Shown piece after piece: positions 8,558 through 18,508 of a stretch of 64,000 bases of DNA (position 1 is its first letter; every line of letters starts with the position of its first letter). Position numbers and translations under genes: made by a program. Origin of the DNA: Ignavibacteriales bacterium (lineage in GTDB: Bacteria; Bacteroidota; Ignavibacteria; Ignavibacteriales; Ignavibacteriaceae). Location of the stretch: contig CP054182.1 in assembly GCA_015709675.1 (NCBI GenBank), forward strand, positions 558,001 through 622,000, in the 5' to 3' direction. The notes beneath the pieces are model-generated. The model was not told where the DNA came from. It worked only from the letters and a program-made list of their open reading frames with translations, and did not search any database.

Positions 8558-9190
8558 ATGAAACTGCTCGTCATTTGTATGATGTTAACATTCTCCGCCG
8601 CCGCACAGTCGGCGCAGGATGAAATTGTTCCCGTCAAAGACCTTATCCCCGATATTGTCTTTGATATACGATACGCCACGGTAAACAACTTTACCGCGCA
8701 GAAATTATATACAACAAACGAAGCGTATCTTTCGCTTGGCGCTGTAACTCGTCTGAAATTAGTTCACGACAGCCTGAAAAATATCACTTCGTTTAACGGT
8801 ACAAACTATCCCGCCGGGCTTGGTCTTAAAATATTCGACGGCTACCGCCCCCGCTCGGTACAGTATCTGATGTTTGAGATTTTCCCCAATCCCATTTTTG
8901 TCGCAGACCCGGCCAGCGGTTCAGTGCATAACCGCGGCGGAGCGGTGGATTTATCTCTTGTGGATATGGCAACCGGTAATGAGCTTCAGATGCCGACGGA
9001 GTTTGACTGGTTCGGACCTGAGGCAGATCACGGATATATGAACCTTCCCGCTAACGTTATCGCCAACCGTCAGCTTCTGCGTGATATGATGGTTAACGTG
9101 GGAGGCTTTACCTTATATATGGCTGAATGGTGGCATTACTCCGCACCGGGAGCAAGCACCCTTCCCCTTTTAGACTTTCAGATGAAGTGA
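8558..9190 (+). CDS. ddpX: D-alanyl-D-alanine dipeptidase, VanX/DdpX type (M15D)
   Basis: A zinc dipeptidase that cleaves D-Ala-D-Ala, used in cell-wall turnover or, in glycopeptide-resistance clusters, to remove the vancomycin target. 210 residues with a signal peptide (MKLLVICMMLTFSAAAQSA), implying a periplasmic turnover role. Zinc ligands are visible in SVHNRGGAVDL (His124, Asp131) and EWWHY (His193, with catalytic Glu190); FDGYRPRSVQ is the usual substrate-binding Arg segment. No vanA/vanH-like genes are nearby, so resistance is not implied. The stop codon is followed ten bases later by the next start, whose AGGAGG lies directly after it. Confidence 0.92.
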   Translation: MKLLVICMMLTFSAAAQSAQDEIVPVKDLIPDIVFDIRYATVNNFTAQKLYTTNEAYLSLGAVTRLKLVHDSLKNITSFNGTNYPAGLGLKIFDGYRPRSVQYLMFEIFPNPIFVADPASGSVHNRGGAVDLSLVDMATGNELQMPTEFDWFGPEADHGYMNLPANVIANRQLLRDMMVNVGGFTLYMAEWWHYSAPGASTLPLLDFQMK

Positions 9191-9200
9191 GGAGGATGAA

Positions 9201-11480
9201 ATGAAGCAGATGATCTTCTTACTCATTACCGTATCCCTTTTTGCCCAGCAGGAGTTCCGCGTTAACACCACCACGGACAGCACACAGCGCCAGCCCGCAA
9301 TTGCCGCGGATGGATCAGGAAATTATGCCGTTGTCTGGAAATCAGAAGCCGGCGCGACCTTCACCGGCAAAAGTGACATATATATTCAATTCTTTACTTC
9401 CGCGGATCAGAAATCCGGAGCTGAACAGCGGGTGAACACCACACTCCCCGGTGAGCAGGAGAAACCCGTTATCGCAATGAACGCTTCCGGTACCGCTGTT
9501 GTGGTCTGGAGTTCGTATACCGGCACCGCGAACAGTTATGATATATACGGGCGTCTTTATGTGAATAACCTCCCCGCGGGAGATGAATTTCTTATTAATA
9601 CAACTACTCTTCATACGCAGACTAATCCCTCCGCGGCTTTTGCCAATGATGGTTCCGGCTTTACCGTTGCCTGGGACAGCTGGTATCAGGATGGCGGTGA
9701 CCGCGGTATCTTCGCCCAGCGATTTCAGATTAACGGAACCAGTGCCGTTAAGTCCGGATCAGAATTCCAGGTAAACGCTGCTGCTGCATACAGCCAGGCT
9801 CGTCCTGCAGTCCGCTATCTTGCTGACGGCAGGATTCTTTTCATCTGGGAGTCTTTCCGTCCCGCGCCCCCGTCACCGGCGGGATATGATATATACGGAC
9901 GGATTTTTTCAGCCGATGGTTCGAATCCCGGCAGTGAATTCATGCTTAACACCTACACTACTGACTATCAGTGGTTTGGCGATCTTACCGTGCTGGATGA
10001 CGGCTCATTTGCGGCAGTCTGGTGCAGCTGGGAACAGGACGGCGATGACGGAGGTATCTATTATCAGCGCTTTAATTCTGACGGCACAAAACGGGGCGGT
10101 GAATTCCGCATTAATAAAAGTACTGCTTATTACCAGTGGCTCCCGAAGATCAGAAAAATAAGCGGAGAGAAATTCGCCGTTATCTGGTCAAGCTGGAAAC
10201 AGGACGGTAACCGCGAGGGTGTATATACTACTTTTATAGATGAACAGGAAAACCGCTACACGCTCGAAGCCCCGGTTAACCTGACAACGGAATCATTCCA
10301 GTGGGAGCCCGATTTTCAGGTGAGCTCCGCCGGTGAAATAATCGCTGTCTGGAGCTCATATAGCAATGCATCCGGATATGATATCATTGCGCGCAGATTT
10401 ACCCCTCCGCAGCCGGAAGGCGTGGTTAACCCAACCGGATATCTGCATACATCGGGAACAACCACCGGATCGTTTCTTGTGCAAGCAGTCAGTTCCGCGC
10501 AAATGACCGGCCATACCTATGAAGTATCGTTTGATACAACTATTAATAAAGATTCCCTGTATGCTACTATTAAGGATCTGAACACATCGCAGACCAAACT
10601 GCAGAACTTTCCTCTCAACCGGGGAGCAAATATCGTATATACTACTCCGGTCTTTGACGGAATAGCCGTTGAGTTTAATCCGGTGTACCGTCTTTCCCTC
10701 GATGTGCAGGGTTCTTACTTTCGCAATAATTCCGGTTCTACCGTATCGTTCACAGCAGGACTCCCTGCTGCCGGCAGCCGTATGCTTGCCCCGATTGATG
10801 TGGCTGTGGTCTGGGGTGTAACCGATACTCTTGCTAACGGTTCCTATGCTGTTCCCCTTGATACCGCACTCGGGCTTAATGGCGTCAGAGAGATTGTTAC
10901 TCCTTTTTATGCAGTCAATCTGATGACCGGAAACCGCCTGACCATGCTGGTTCGTGAACCAAACACATCCAAGAATAAAAAATGGAACCTTGGCGAGGAA
11001 ATTATTTTCATAACACCGCCCCCATATCAGGTAACAGCATTTAACACCCACGCGCAGATTGCATCATCAGCTCCGGCGGGTAATGTAGTTCTGCCAACAA
11101 CCGGCGATACTGTATTTGTCTTAACAAAACGCCCGGTTACACCCAATGATAAATTTACCTTTACCGCTTCTCCGGCTTCTGTGGTAGCAGGCGGGGTTGC
11201 CAATCCATATATACCAGAGTCACCGGTACTCAGCCAGAACTACCCGAATCCGTTTAATCCGGAGACCACTATCAGTTTCACACTGCCAAAATCAGGCAGG
11301 GCTGTACTTACTGTTTATTCAGTTCTGGGTGAACAGATTGCTGTTCTGGTTAACGAAGTAAAAGATGCCGGTACTTACCGGATTCCTTTTAACGCAAAAA
11401 ACTTTGCCTCCGGAGTGTATATTTACTCACTCCGTTTTGAAAACGTGGTGCTGGCAAATAAAATGCTTTACCTCCGATGA
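9201..11480 (+). CDS. Secreted beta-repeat protein with T9SS tail
   Basis: 759 residues. Signal peptide MKQMIFLLITVSLFAQ, then about seven repeats of ~50 residues with the pattern F.VVWxSW..DG...GIYYQRF...G...G.EF.VNT, giving a beta-propeller-like fold seen in large surface proteins. A central region (about 420-650) has no recognised fold. The C-terminus contains NYPNPFNPETTISFTLP and ends ANKMLYLR, a type IX sorting module. Function is unknown; adhesion or substrate binding is plausible. ATG 9201 has AGGAGG four to nine bases upstream, and translation is probably coupled to the dipeptidase gene. Confidence 0.8.
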   Translation: MKQMIFLLITVSLFAQQEFRVNTTTDSTQRQPAIAADGSGNYAVVWKSEAGATFTGKSDIYIQFFTSADQKSGAEQRVNTTLPGEQEKPVIAMNASGTAVVVWSSYTGTANSYDIYGRLYVNNLPAGDEFLINTTTLHTQTNPSAAFANDGSGFTVAWDSWYQDGGDRGIFAQRFQINGTSAVKSGSEFQVNAAAAYSQARPAVRYLADGRILFIWESFRPAPPSPAGYDIYGRIFSADGSNPGSEFMLNTYTTDYQWFGDLTVLDDGSFAAVWCSWEQDGDDGGIYYQRFNSDGTKRGGEFRINKSTAYYQWLPKIRKISGEKFAVIWSSWKQDGNREGVYTTFIDEQENRYTLEAPVNLTTESFQWEPDFQVSSAGEIIAVWSSYSNASGYDIIARRFTPPQPEGVVNPTGYLHTSGTTTGSFLVQAVSSAQMTGHTYEVSFDTTINKDSLYATIKDLNTSQTKLQNFPLNRGANIVYTTPVFDGIAVEFNPVYRLSLDVQGSYFRNNSGSTVSFTAGLPAAGSRMLAPIDVAVVWGVTDTLANGSYAVPLDTALGLNGVREIVTPFYAVNLMTGNRLTMLVREPNTSKNKKWNLGEEIIFITPPPYQVTAFNTHAQIASSAPAGNVVLPTTGDTVFVLTKRPVTPNDKFTFTASPASVVAGGVANPYIPESPVLSQNYPNPFNPETTISFTLPKSGRAVLTVYSVLGEQIAVLVNEVKDAGTYRIPFNAKNFASGVYIYSLRFENVVLANKMLYLR

Positions 11481-12008
11481 AGTATGAAATATGAATTATG
11501 AAGTATGAATTTTTTTAATATCCACCGGCTTCAGCCCAAAAGTCTGCGGTGTTCAATGCGTCTTTGTTGTCCTTGGCTTTAACTAGGCAATCTCGCGCAA
11601 AGACGTAAAGAAAATTCAAATTAATTTCCGGCCCCCTTCTCCTTTCCAAGGAGAAGGGTTGGGGATGAGGTTATTTGCAGAATATAATAAAACCGTGTTA
11701 AAACAAATTTCCAACTCCCTTCTCCTTTCTAAGAAGAAGGGTTAGGAATGAGGTTATTTGCAGAATATACAAAAGCCGTGTTAACAGAAATTTTCCAACC
11801 CCCTTCTCCTTTCAAGGAAGAAGAGTTGGGGATGAGGTTCTTTGACGAATATATTAAACCGGTATAACCAAAATTTTTCGGCCCCCTTCTCCTTTCCAAG
11901 GAGAAGGGCTGGGGATGAGGTTCTTCTGCTATACATAAGATAAGACTCTAAACTATCTTTATTACTAATTGCTAACTAATAACTACTAATTAAAATTTTG
12001 GATCAACT
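11481..12008. repeat. Gene-free interval with four tandem ~83-bp repeats carrying hairpins
   Basis: Copies begin near 11632, 11715, 11799 and 11882 (spacing 83, 84, 83). Each contains CCCTTCTCCTT - short loop - AAGGAGAAGGG, an 11-bp inverted repeat best preserved in copies 1 and 4, followed by a TTGGGGATGAGG segment. Before them are AT-rich GAAGTATGAATTATGAAG units and a CGCAAAGACG motif; after them are CTAATTACTAATT-type units up to the next gene. No ORF or RNA gene is seen. Confidence 0.85.
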
Positions 12009-13325
12009 TTGAAACGCTACATTTTTCTCTTAGTAATACTATTAACTGCGGCGGCATTTGCTCAGCCCAAACTAAAATCCGGCCCCATGGTCGGCTACTC
12101 TGAAATGCGTGAGGTCGGACTCTGGGTGCAGACCACCGAGGCCGCCGATGTGCTTATCGAATACTGGGAGCAGGGCCAGCAGGGAAAGAAATTCCGCACC
12201 GATAAGTTCACCACTACCCGGCATAAACACTTCACCGCAAAGCTGATTGCAGATAACGTAGAGCCCGGCAAAAAATATGACTATGCTCTGTATATAAATA
12301 ATAAAAAGGTAAGCATCAGTTATCCGCTCACATTCCAGACCCAGAAACTCTGGCAGTGGCGTGAAGATCCGCCGCCAGTCACATTTGTAATTGCAAGCTG
12401 TATGTATATCAACGAGGAGGTATATGACCGTCCCGGCAAACCATACGGCTCTGACTATGAAATCCTTGACGCGCTTTACAAAACCAAGCCGGATTTCATG
12501 CTGTGGATGGGCGACAATATCTACCTCCGCGAAGTTGACTGGAACAGCCGCACCGGTATATACAAACGATACTCCCACATGAGAGCGCTCCCTCAGCTAC
12601 AGCCCCTGATGGGCTCAGTTCACCACTACGCCACCTGGGATGATCATGACTTCGGCCCGAATAATGCCGACAACAGCTTCACCCACAAGGATAAAACTCT
12701 TGAGGCGTTTCAGGATTTCTGGGTAAACCCCTCATTCGGTATCAACGGCAAGCCGGGTATTACCACCCGCTTCGAATGGGCGGATCTTGAGTTCTTCCTG
12801 CTTGACAACCGCTACTATCGCAGCCAGAATGAGCGCGTAACAGGAAAGCGCCAGATGTTCGGCGATGAGCAGATTGAATGGCTCATTGACGCACTTAAAA
12901 ACAGCTTTGCACCGTTTAAGATTGTTGTTGCGGGAGGACAGATACTCAATCCTGTAGCCAAATGGGAAAGCTATTCTATCTTTCCGGAGGAAAAACAGAA
13001 ACTGCTCAGTTTAATCGAAAAGGAAAAGATTCCGGGAGTTATCTTCTTCAGCGGTGATATACATTCATCGGAGATAACCCGGCTTGAGCGCGAAGGCACA
13101 TATCCTCTGTATGAGTTTACCGTGTCATCCCTGACCGCCGGAGTATCAAAACCAAAGCCGGAGAACAATACCGCCCGTTTTGGAATTGAAAACCTTGCTG
13201 AACACAACTTCGGTCACTTCACCGTGACTGGTCCGCGCAAAGACCGTGTTCTTGAAATGAAACTGATTCTTAAAGACGGCACCGTTGCAAGAACCTTCAC
13301 GCTTAAAGCAAGCGAGCTTCGATAA
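12009..13325 (+). CDS. PhoD-like alkaline phosphatase/phosphodiesterase
   Basis: 438 residues, signal peptide MKRYIFLLVILLTAAAFAQ, short fibronectin-like N-domain (REVGLWVQTTEAADVLIEYW), then the PhoD metallophosphatase core: IASCMYINE, MLWMGDNIYLREVDW, TWDDHDFGPNNADNS, FFSGDIHSSEI. It hydrolyses phosphate esters outside the cytoplasm. Unlike the PhoD-like protein at 3028-5190 it has no sorting tail, so it is probably periplasmic. The start is TTG at 12009, which is where the signal peptide begins. It stands alone between repeat-rich intervals. Confidence 0.88.
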   Translation: MKRYIFLLVILLTAAAFAQPKLKSGPMVGYSEMREVGLWVQTTEAADVLIEYWEQGQQGKKFRTDKFTTTRHKHFTAKLIADNVEPGKKYDYALYINNKKVSISYPLTFQTQKLWQWREDPPPVTFVIASCMYINEEVYDRPGKPYGSDYEILDALYKTKPDFMLWMGDNIYLREVDWNSRTGIYKRYSHMRALPQLQPLMGSVHHYATWDDHDFGPNNADNSFTHKDKTLEAFQDFWVNPSFGINGKPGITTRFEWADLEFFLLDNRYYRSQNERVTGKRQMFGDEQIEWLIDALKNSFAPFKIVVAGGQILNPVAKWESYSIFPEEKQKLLSLIEKEKIPGVIFFSGDIHSSEITRLEREGTYPLYEFTVSSLTAGVSKPKPENNTARFGIENLAEHNFGHFTVTGPRKDRVLEMKLILKDGTVARTFTLKASELR

Positions 13326-13471
13326 TTAGTAGTTAGGAATTAGTAATGCCTAAATTCAATCCCGAGGGGATGGAATCTTTATAGAAAACGGTAACAAACA
13401 CATACCGTAACCCCGCAAGGGTTACATTATAATTTGTACTGAAATGAAATTAATGAAACTGAGCTTAATGA
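13326..13471. repeat. Short intergenic repeat with hairpin
   Basis: Contains an AATTAGTAGTTAGGAATTAG unit, a CCCGAGGGGATGGAAT segment and the inverted repeat GTAACCC (13407-13413) / GGGTTAC (13419-13425). There is no U-run after the hairpin, so it is not called a terminator. Confidence 0.5.
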
Positions 13472-15301
13472 ATGTCCCTTATTAAAATTTTTAACGTTCT
13501 CTTCTTTGTCGCGGTTGGCGCCAACATACTGCTCGCACAAAATGTTGAACCCGCCGCAACGGTCGGAGGGAGCGCCATTACCAGGGAATATTTTGAAAAC
13601 CGTTTTAAACTTTCTCCGCAGTTAACGCGTCTTCCCGGGGTTACGGCTGAAAAGGAGCGTTATAATTTTCTCTATACCCTGATCGCCGAAAAACTCTGGT
13701 CACGCCACGCATCCGAAATGGGTCTTGATACTGCCGCCCACATGCGGCGGAACTTTCTTCCGCTGGAGCGAATGTATATACGGGACGCACTCTGGCAGCA
13801 GGAAATCGCTTCCAACGTGACGGTAACACCGGTTGAAATACTGCAGACCTTCTCCAAAATACGTTATTCGTTAATAACAAAATTTGTTTTTACATCTGAT
13901 TCTGTTGAGGCTATTTCCTTTTACTATCGTCTGAGCACCGGTGAGCCGATAGACTCCCTTCTTCGCGGCAGGCCTGAAGCTGATTTTCAGAGCGACGGTT
14001 TTGAAATTGCATATACCAGGAGTAATGATGCCGCTTTGGAAGAAAAGCTTTATACCCTGAAAAATCCGGGTGACGTCCTGAAACCTCATAAAGATAAAGA
14101 AGGATGGTTTGTTTTTCAGCTGCTTGGCATCAAAGATAATATATCCGCGGAAAACACTGCTGAAAAAATGCAGAAAACCGCCAAAGACCTGATCACTTCT
14201 ATTAAAACTGATTCAGTCTATCAGGCGTTTTATAAAAAATTCTTCCCGGGCATCTCCGTTGAGTCTGATGGTGATCTCTTCTGGTCTCTTCATGCCAAAG
14301 TTATCTATATCATGACCCGCGACTCATCAAAGCGGAAAGATAACCGCTACTCAGTAGGTATGGAGTATCTTGACGAACTTGAGAAATCCTTCGGAGCTGA
14401 TTCACTCCGGCTTCCGTTTCTTACACTCGGTAAAAGAACGGTTCCCTTTTCTGATTTTCTTACCTGGTTTCTCTTTGAACGCTTCTCCGTTTCAACACTT
14501 GATCCCCGGACTATCGGTGCATTCATGCAGGATCGCGTTAAATTCATCATTGAGCAGGATCTTCTTTACCATGAAGGCCTCCGGCGCGGTCTGGATAAAA
14601 ATCCGCGGGTTCATGAAGAAATTACTATGTGGAAAGAATATTATCTTGCCATGAAAGCGAGGGAACTTTACACTGATTCCATCACAATAAGCGGGGATGA
14701 TGTGCAGGAATATTACCATGATATATCATCAAATCCGCAAACATCCGTAAAGGTAGCGCTTGCACAGTTAATTACCGATTCGCTTGAGGTGGTTCAGTCT
14801 GTTCTTGATGCGGTAAAAAATTCGATGGATTTTGTCTCTGTTATTCAGAATCTGGAGAAAAAAGGCTCAGGCGATGCACTGATTAATGACCTGGCAGAAG
14901 CGGAGTCTCTCGGTGACGTCGGGTACGTAGCAAAAGTTCTTAATAAAGGAGATGTTTACGGTCCCCTCCGCATTAAAGAACGGTATATATTATTTAAGGT
15001 TCTTGATAAACAGGCAGATACCATTCCCCCCGCCGGATTTGATGAGGTGAAAGAAAAACTGACTCCTGCTGTTCTTAAGAAAAAACGTGACTCCGCTCTT
15101 GACAAACAAACTGCCGCTCTTGCTGACCGGTATGGTGTTCAAATAAATGAGTCATACATGAATTCTGCAGATGTGGAAAATCTGAAAATGTTCATCTTCC
15201 GCTTCATGGGTTTTGGCGGACGCATTGCCGCTTTTCCGGTCACACCGCCATACTCCAGATGGACTGATGAATGGAAACAAAAACCGCAGTCTCTGCCTTA
15301 G
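13472..15301 (+). CDS. SurA-like periplasmic peptidyl-prolyl isomerase/chaperone
   Basis: 609 residues with signal peptide (MSLIKIFNVLFFVAVGANILLAQ). The N-terminal helical part (SAITREYFENRFKL, then many charged helices) resembles SurA/PpiD chaperone regions. A parvulin-like domain lies near residues 420-515 (VALAQLITDSLEVVQSVLDA ... SLGDVGYVAKV ... YGPLRIKERYILFKVLDKQ). A weaker, possibly degenerate parvulin-like segment lies around 125-225. Such proteins fold outer-membrane and secreted proteins, which fits the many exported products nearby. The ATG has only a weak ribosome-binding site. Confidence 0.75.
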   Translation: MSLIKIFNVLFFVAVGANILLAQNVEPAATVGGSAITREYFENRFKLSPQLTRLPGVTAEKERYNFLYTLIAEKLWSRHASEMGLDTAAHMRRNFLPLERMYIRDALWQQEIASNVTVTPVEILQTFSKIRYSLITKFVFTSDSVEAISFYYRLSTGEPIDSLLRGRPEADFQSDGFEIAYTRSNDAALEEKLYTLKNPGDVLKPHKDKEGWFVFQLLGIKDNISAENTAEKMQKTAKDLITSIKTDSVYQAFYKKFFPGISVESDGDLFWSLHAKVIYIMTRDSSKRKDNRYSVGMEYLDELEKSFGADSLRLPFLTLGKRTVPFSDFLTWFLFERFSVSTLDPRTIGAFMQDRVKFIIEQDLLYHEGLRRGLDKNPRVHEEITMWKEYYLAMKARELYTDSITISGDDVQEYYHDISSNPQTSVKVALAQLITDSLEVVQSVLDAVKNSMDFVSVIQNLEKKGSGDALINDLAEAESLGDVGYVAKVLNKGDVYGPLRIKERYILFKVLDKQADTIPPAGFDEVKEKLTPAVLKKKRDSALDKQTAALADRYGVQINESYMNSADVENLKMFIFRFMGFGGRIAAFPVTPPYSRWTDEWKQKPQSLP

Positions 15302-15317
15302 TCAAAAAAGAGCCATT

Positions 15318-15923
15318 ATGCCGGCAGTAAAGAATAACGATATACCCAAAACAACCCATCTGTTTATCAAGAACATGGTTTGTCCCCGCTGCATAAAAGT
15401 AATCCGTGATGAGTTTACCGGGCTTGGTCTTGATATCAGAAGCATAAATCTGGGTGAGGTGGTTGTGAGTGGCAACATCTCCTCTGACGAAATGAACCGG
15501 GTGCAGAAAGTGCTTGAGGAAAACGGCTTTGAACTGCTTGAGGACAAACGCGCGCGGCTTATTGAGCAGATAAAACTCGAAATTATTCAAATGGTTAACG
15601 AAGACCACACCGAAGGACGTGAGTCACTCACTGCCCGGCTGAAAAAGGCAGTAAATCAGGACTACGTATATATAAGCACTCTTTTTTCATCGGTTGAAAA
15701 TATCACCATTGAGCAGTTTTATATACTTCAAAAAATAGAAAAAGTTAAGGAACTGCTAAAATACAACGAACTTTCCCTGAGCGAAATTGCCTGGCGGCTT
15801 GGCTATAGCAGCGTTCAGCATCTTTCCTCCCAGTTCCGCAAGGTAACAGGGCTCACCCCGACACAGTTTAAATCCGCCGGAATGCGCTCCGGAGCAGGGG
15901 GGCACCACGATCATACCTCATAA
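15318..15923 (+). CDS. Heavy-metal-associated (HMA) domain fused to AraC-type DNA-binding domain, probable copper regulator
   Basis: About 201 residues. Residues ~12-80 form an HMA fold with a CPRC metal site (residues 22-25), as in CopZ. Residues ~100-195 form an AraC/XylS double helix-turn-helix, the second one in LSEIAWRLGYSSVQHLSSQF followed by TGLTPTQFK. It probably senses copper through the CxxC and controls the copZ-copA genes immediately downstream. ATG 15318 is chosen because it is preceded by AAAAAAGAG and begins the HMA fold; a longer frame to 15213 overlaps the previous gene. Its lack of the usual AraC sensor domain makes the arrangement compact. Confidence 0.85.
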   Translation: MPAVKNNDIPKTTHLFIKNMVCPRCIKVIRDEFTGLGLDIRSINLGEVVVSGNISSDEMNRVQKVLEENGFELLEDKRARLIEQIKLEIIQMVNEDHTEGRESLTARLKKAVNQDYVYISTLFSSVENITIEQFYILQKIEKVKELLKYNELSLSEIAWRLGYSSVQHLSSQFRKVTGLTPTQFKSAGMRSGAGGHHDHTS

Positions 15924-15976
15924 TAAAGTATAACTCTTTCCTAAAAATCTGTAACTCCGGCCCCTTCCCCCCTGCG

Positions 15977-15984
15977 TAATTTTG
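15977..15984 (+). promoter_or_regulatory. Candidate -7 box (TAATTTTG) upstream of copZ
   Basis: TAATTTTG fits the TAnnTTTG consensus, 27 bases before the copZ ATG, inside the only spacer of the copper cassette. The upstream element is unclear. It would allow copZ-copA to be switched separately from the regulator. Confidence 0.45.
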
Positions 15985-16011
15985 TATCACACAAATAAAG
16001 GATTACGTACC

Positions 16012-16236
16012 ATGAAAACACTTGAATTCACCATCGAAGGAATGTCCTGCGGCCACTGCGTTATGGCTGTCAAAAAAGAACTCAGCGCGCTGGTTGGCGT
16101 TACGGTTAATGAGGTTGTTATCGGACGGGCAAAGGTCACCGCTGATGAAACCAAAGCCGGAGCCGAAAAGCTCACTCAGGCAATTGAAGAGGCCGGTTAC
16201 TCGGTTTCAGCAGTAAAGCAAGAAGAATCAAAATGA
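16012..16236 (+). CDS. copZ: Copper chaperone CopZ-like HMA protein
   Basis: 74 residues, a single ferredoxin-like HMA domain with GMSCGHCV (CxxC) near residues 11-18, the copper-binding loop. It carries Cu(I) in the cytoplasm to the P-type ATPase. ATG 16012 is preceded by AAAGGA; an upstream in-frame ATG lies near the promoter and is not favoured. The stop codon overlaps the ATG of copA (ATGA at 16233), so the two are translationally coupled. Confidence 0.9.
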   Translation: MKTLEFTIEGMSCGHCVMAVKKELSALVGVTVNEVVIGRAKVTADETKAGAEKLTQAIEEAGYSVSAVKQEESK

Positions 16237-18461
16237 ACGCGGAAATAAAAACCCCAACAACCCTTTCCTTCCCCGTTGAGGGAATGACCTGCGCGAGCTG
16301 CGTTGCACGGGTTGAGAAAGTAATAAAAAAACTCGACGGCGTTGAATCCGTCTCCGTTAACCTTGCCACTGAAAAAGTTACCCTTAAGGCAGATACTTCC
16401 ATGGTTTCTCCTGAAAAGATAGCTGAAGCAGTTGAAGGCGCGGGATACAAGCTCCTTCTCCCTGAACCGGAGGGCTCCTCAGCGGAGAACTCCGGCAACG
16501 CCCCGGCTGAAAATAGCCATCTGAAAAAAACCGCGCGGGAGTTTTATATCTCTGCCGCAATCTCCCTTCCCGTAATGCTGCTGAGCATGGGGATGATGAT
16601 TGAAGGCGTGCAGGAATATATACCGCTCGGTTTTGAGCAGATGAATATGATATTCCTCCTGCTCACCACCTACGTTATCCTGGTACCGGGCAGCCGCTTT
16701 TTAACCGCTGCCGTTAAAGCCGCGCGCCACCTCACAGCGGATATGAATACCCTTGTGGCCGTTGGCACCTGGTCTGCGTATATATACAGCGCCGTTGGCG
16801 TCATTTTTCCCGAGTGGCTGGGACTGCATCATGCCGAACATCTCTACTTTGATACCACCGTGGTCATTATCACGCTCATCCTGATGGGTAAACTGCTTGA
16901 AGCCCGCGCAAAGAAACGCACCGGAGATGCAATCCGCAAACTGATGGGGCTTCAGCCCGATAAAGCAATAGTTATTGAAGAAGGTGAAGAGCGCGAGGTC
17001 CCGGTGAAATCGCTGGTTACCGGAGACGTAATTCGTATCCGTCCCGGAGAGCGGATTCCTGTTGACGGCATTATTGAATCAGGTTCAGCTTCGGTTGATG
17101 AATCCATGATCACCGGTGAAAGTATTCCCGTTGATAAAACCCCCGGCGAAAATGTCTCCGGCGGAACGGTAAACCTCACCGGCAGTTTCACCTTTCGTGC
17201 AACTGCAGTCGGGAGTGATACGGTTATTGCCCGTATTATCAGACTGGTTGAAGATGCACAGGGCTCAAAGGCACCTATTCAGGCTCTGGCTGATAAGATT
17301 GCTGCTGTTTTTGTTCCGGTTGTGATTTCTATTGCACTGATATCATTTATGGTCTGGTATTTCATTCTTGGCGTACCCTTCAGTGACGCGCTTATATACT
17401 TTATCGCAGTTCTGATTATTGCCTGCCCCTGTGCTATGGGACTGGCAACTCCTACCGCCATTATGGCCGGCACCGGACGCGGAGCGCAGCAGGGCATTCT
17501 TATCAAAAACGCCGAAAGTCTTGAGCGTGCGCATAAAGTAACCGCCGTGGTATTTGACAAAACCGGAACGGTTACCGAAGGAAAACCGTCTGTAACTGAT
17601 ATATATACCCATGATTCCTTTGAGGAAACGGAAGTTCTGCGGCTTGCCGCTTCAGTTGAAAATCTTTCGGAGCATCCTCTCAGCCGTGCTGTAACAGCTT
17701 ACGCGCAGAGCAGAGGACTGACAATCCTTCCGGCGGAGAATTTCCGCTCCGTAACCGGTGAGGGCGTTTACGGGATGGTGAACGGTAAAGAAATTTATGC
17801 CGGAAAACCATCGACATCCCTTCAGGAGAAAGCCGCCGGACTGGAACAGCAATGGTCATCGGAAGGAAAAACCGTGATTGCTGTATATATAAACGGAGTG
17901 TCTGCGGGATTGATTGCAGCGGCGGATACCATGAAGCCGCATATTCCGGAAGTAATTGCTTCACTGCATCACCGCGGCATAAAAACGATTATGATGACAG
18001 GGGATAACCGGCATACGGCAGAGGCAATCGCCGCAAAAGCCGGCATACAGCAGTTTTTTTCAGGTATGAAGCCGGAAGAAAAAGCGCTTCAGATAAAAAA
18101 CCTGCAGGAACAGGGTGAAACCGTGGCGATGGCCGGTGACGGCATTAACGATGCGCCTGCTCTTGCTCAGGCGGATGTAAGCATTGCTCTCGGCACAGGA
18201 ACGGATATCGCAATGGAAACGGCCGATATTACTCTGACGGGAGGAAACCTTGGCGGTGTATATAAAGCCATTGTTCTCTCGGATAAAACCATCCGTACCA
18301 TACGGCAGAATCTTTTCTGGGCGTATATATATAATACTATCGGCATCCCAGTCGCGGCTCTCGGACTGCTAAATCCGATGTTCGCGGCATTCGCCATGGC
18401 AATGAGCTCCGTAAGCGTTATCAGCAACTCCCTGCGGCTGAGGAAGGCGGAATTAAGCTAA
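16233..18461 (+). CDS. copA: Copper-exporting P1B-type ATPase
   Basis: 742 residues. One N-terminal HMA domain (GMTCASC, Cys20 and Cys23), then a P1B ATPase: actuator motif TGES, transmembrane copper site CPC in [11 protein letters not shown] (about 396), phosphorylation site DKTGTVTEG (about 441), the P1B-specific HPLSRAV and hinge [10 protein letters not shown] (about 635). It pumps Cu(I) out of the cytoplasm. Length is normal for a single-HMA CopA. Its position behind copZ and the HMA-AraC regulator makes copper rather than zinc or cadmium the likely ion, which CPC also supports. Confidence 0.96.
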   Translation: MNAEIKTPTTLSFPVEGMTCASCVARVEKVIKKLDGVESVSVNLATEKVTLKADTSMVSPEKIAEAVEGAGYKLLLPEPEGSSAENSGNAPAENSHLKKTAREFYISAAISLPVMLLSMGMMIEGVQEYIPLGFEQMNMIFLLLTTYVILVPGSRFLTAAVKAARHLTADMNTLVAVGTWSAYIYSAVGVIFPEWLGLHHAEHLYFDTTVVIITLILMGKLLEARAKKRTGDAIRKLMGLQPDKAIVIEEGEEREVPVKSLVTGDVIRIRPGERIPVDGIIESGSASVDESMITGESIPVDKTPGENVSGGTVNLTGSFTFRATAVGSDTVIARIIRLVEDAQGSKAPIQALADKIAAVFVPVVISIALISFMVWYFILGVPFSDALIYFIAVLIIACPCAMGLATPTAIMAGTGRGAQQGILIKNAESLERAHKVTAVVFDKTGTVTEGKPSVTDIYTHDSFEETEVLRLAASVENLSEHPLSRAVTAYAQSRGLTILPAENFRSVTGEGVYGMVNGKEIYAGKPSTSLQEKAAGLEQQWSSEGKTVIAVYINGVSAGLIAAADTMKPHIPEVIASLHHRGIKTIMMTGDNRHTAEAIAAKAGIQQFFSGMKPEEKALQIKNLQEQGETVAMAGDGINDAPALAQADVSIALGTGTDIAMETADITLTGGNLGGVYKAIVLSDKTIRTIRQNLFWAYIYNTIGIPVAALGLLNPMFAAFAMAMSSVSVISNSLRLRKAELS

Positions 18462-18508
18462 AAATGCCGGTTCCGGCTGCTGCTGATTATCGCCGGGCCC
18501 GGCATTTT
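18461..18508 (+). terminator. Hairpin after copA, probable transcription terminator
   Basis: Perfect 10-bp arms AAAATGCCGG (18461-18470) and CCGGCATTTT (18499-18508) enclose a GC-rich loop that can itself pair (CCGGC/GCCGG). The A/T ends give a short U-run after the stem on the plus strand. It begins at the last base of the copA stop codon. Confidence 0.7.

Noticed and set aside
8558-9190. Glycopeptide-resistance gene (vanX)
   Set aside because: The enzyme family fits, but no vanH, vanA or regulatory genes are present, and the signal peptide suits wall turnover.
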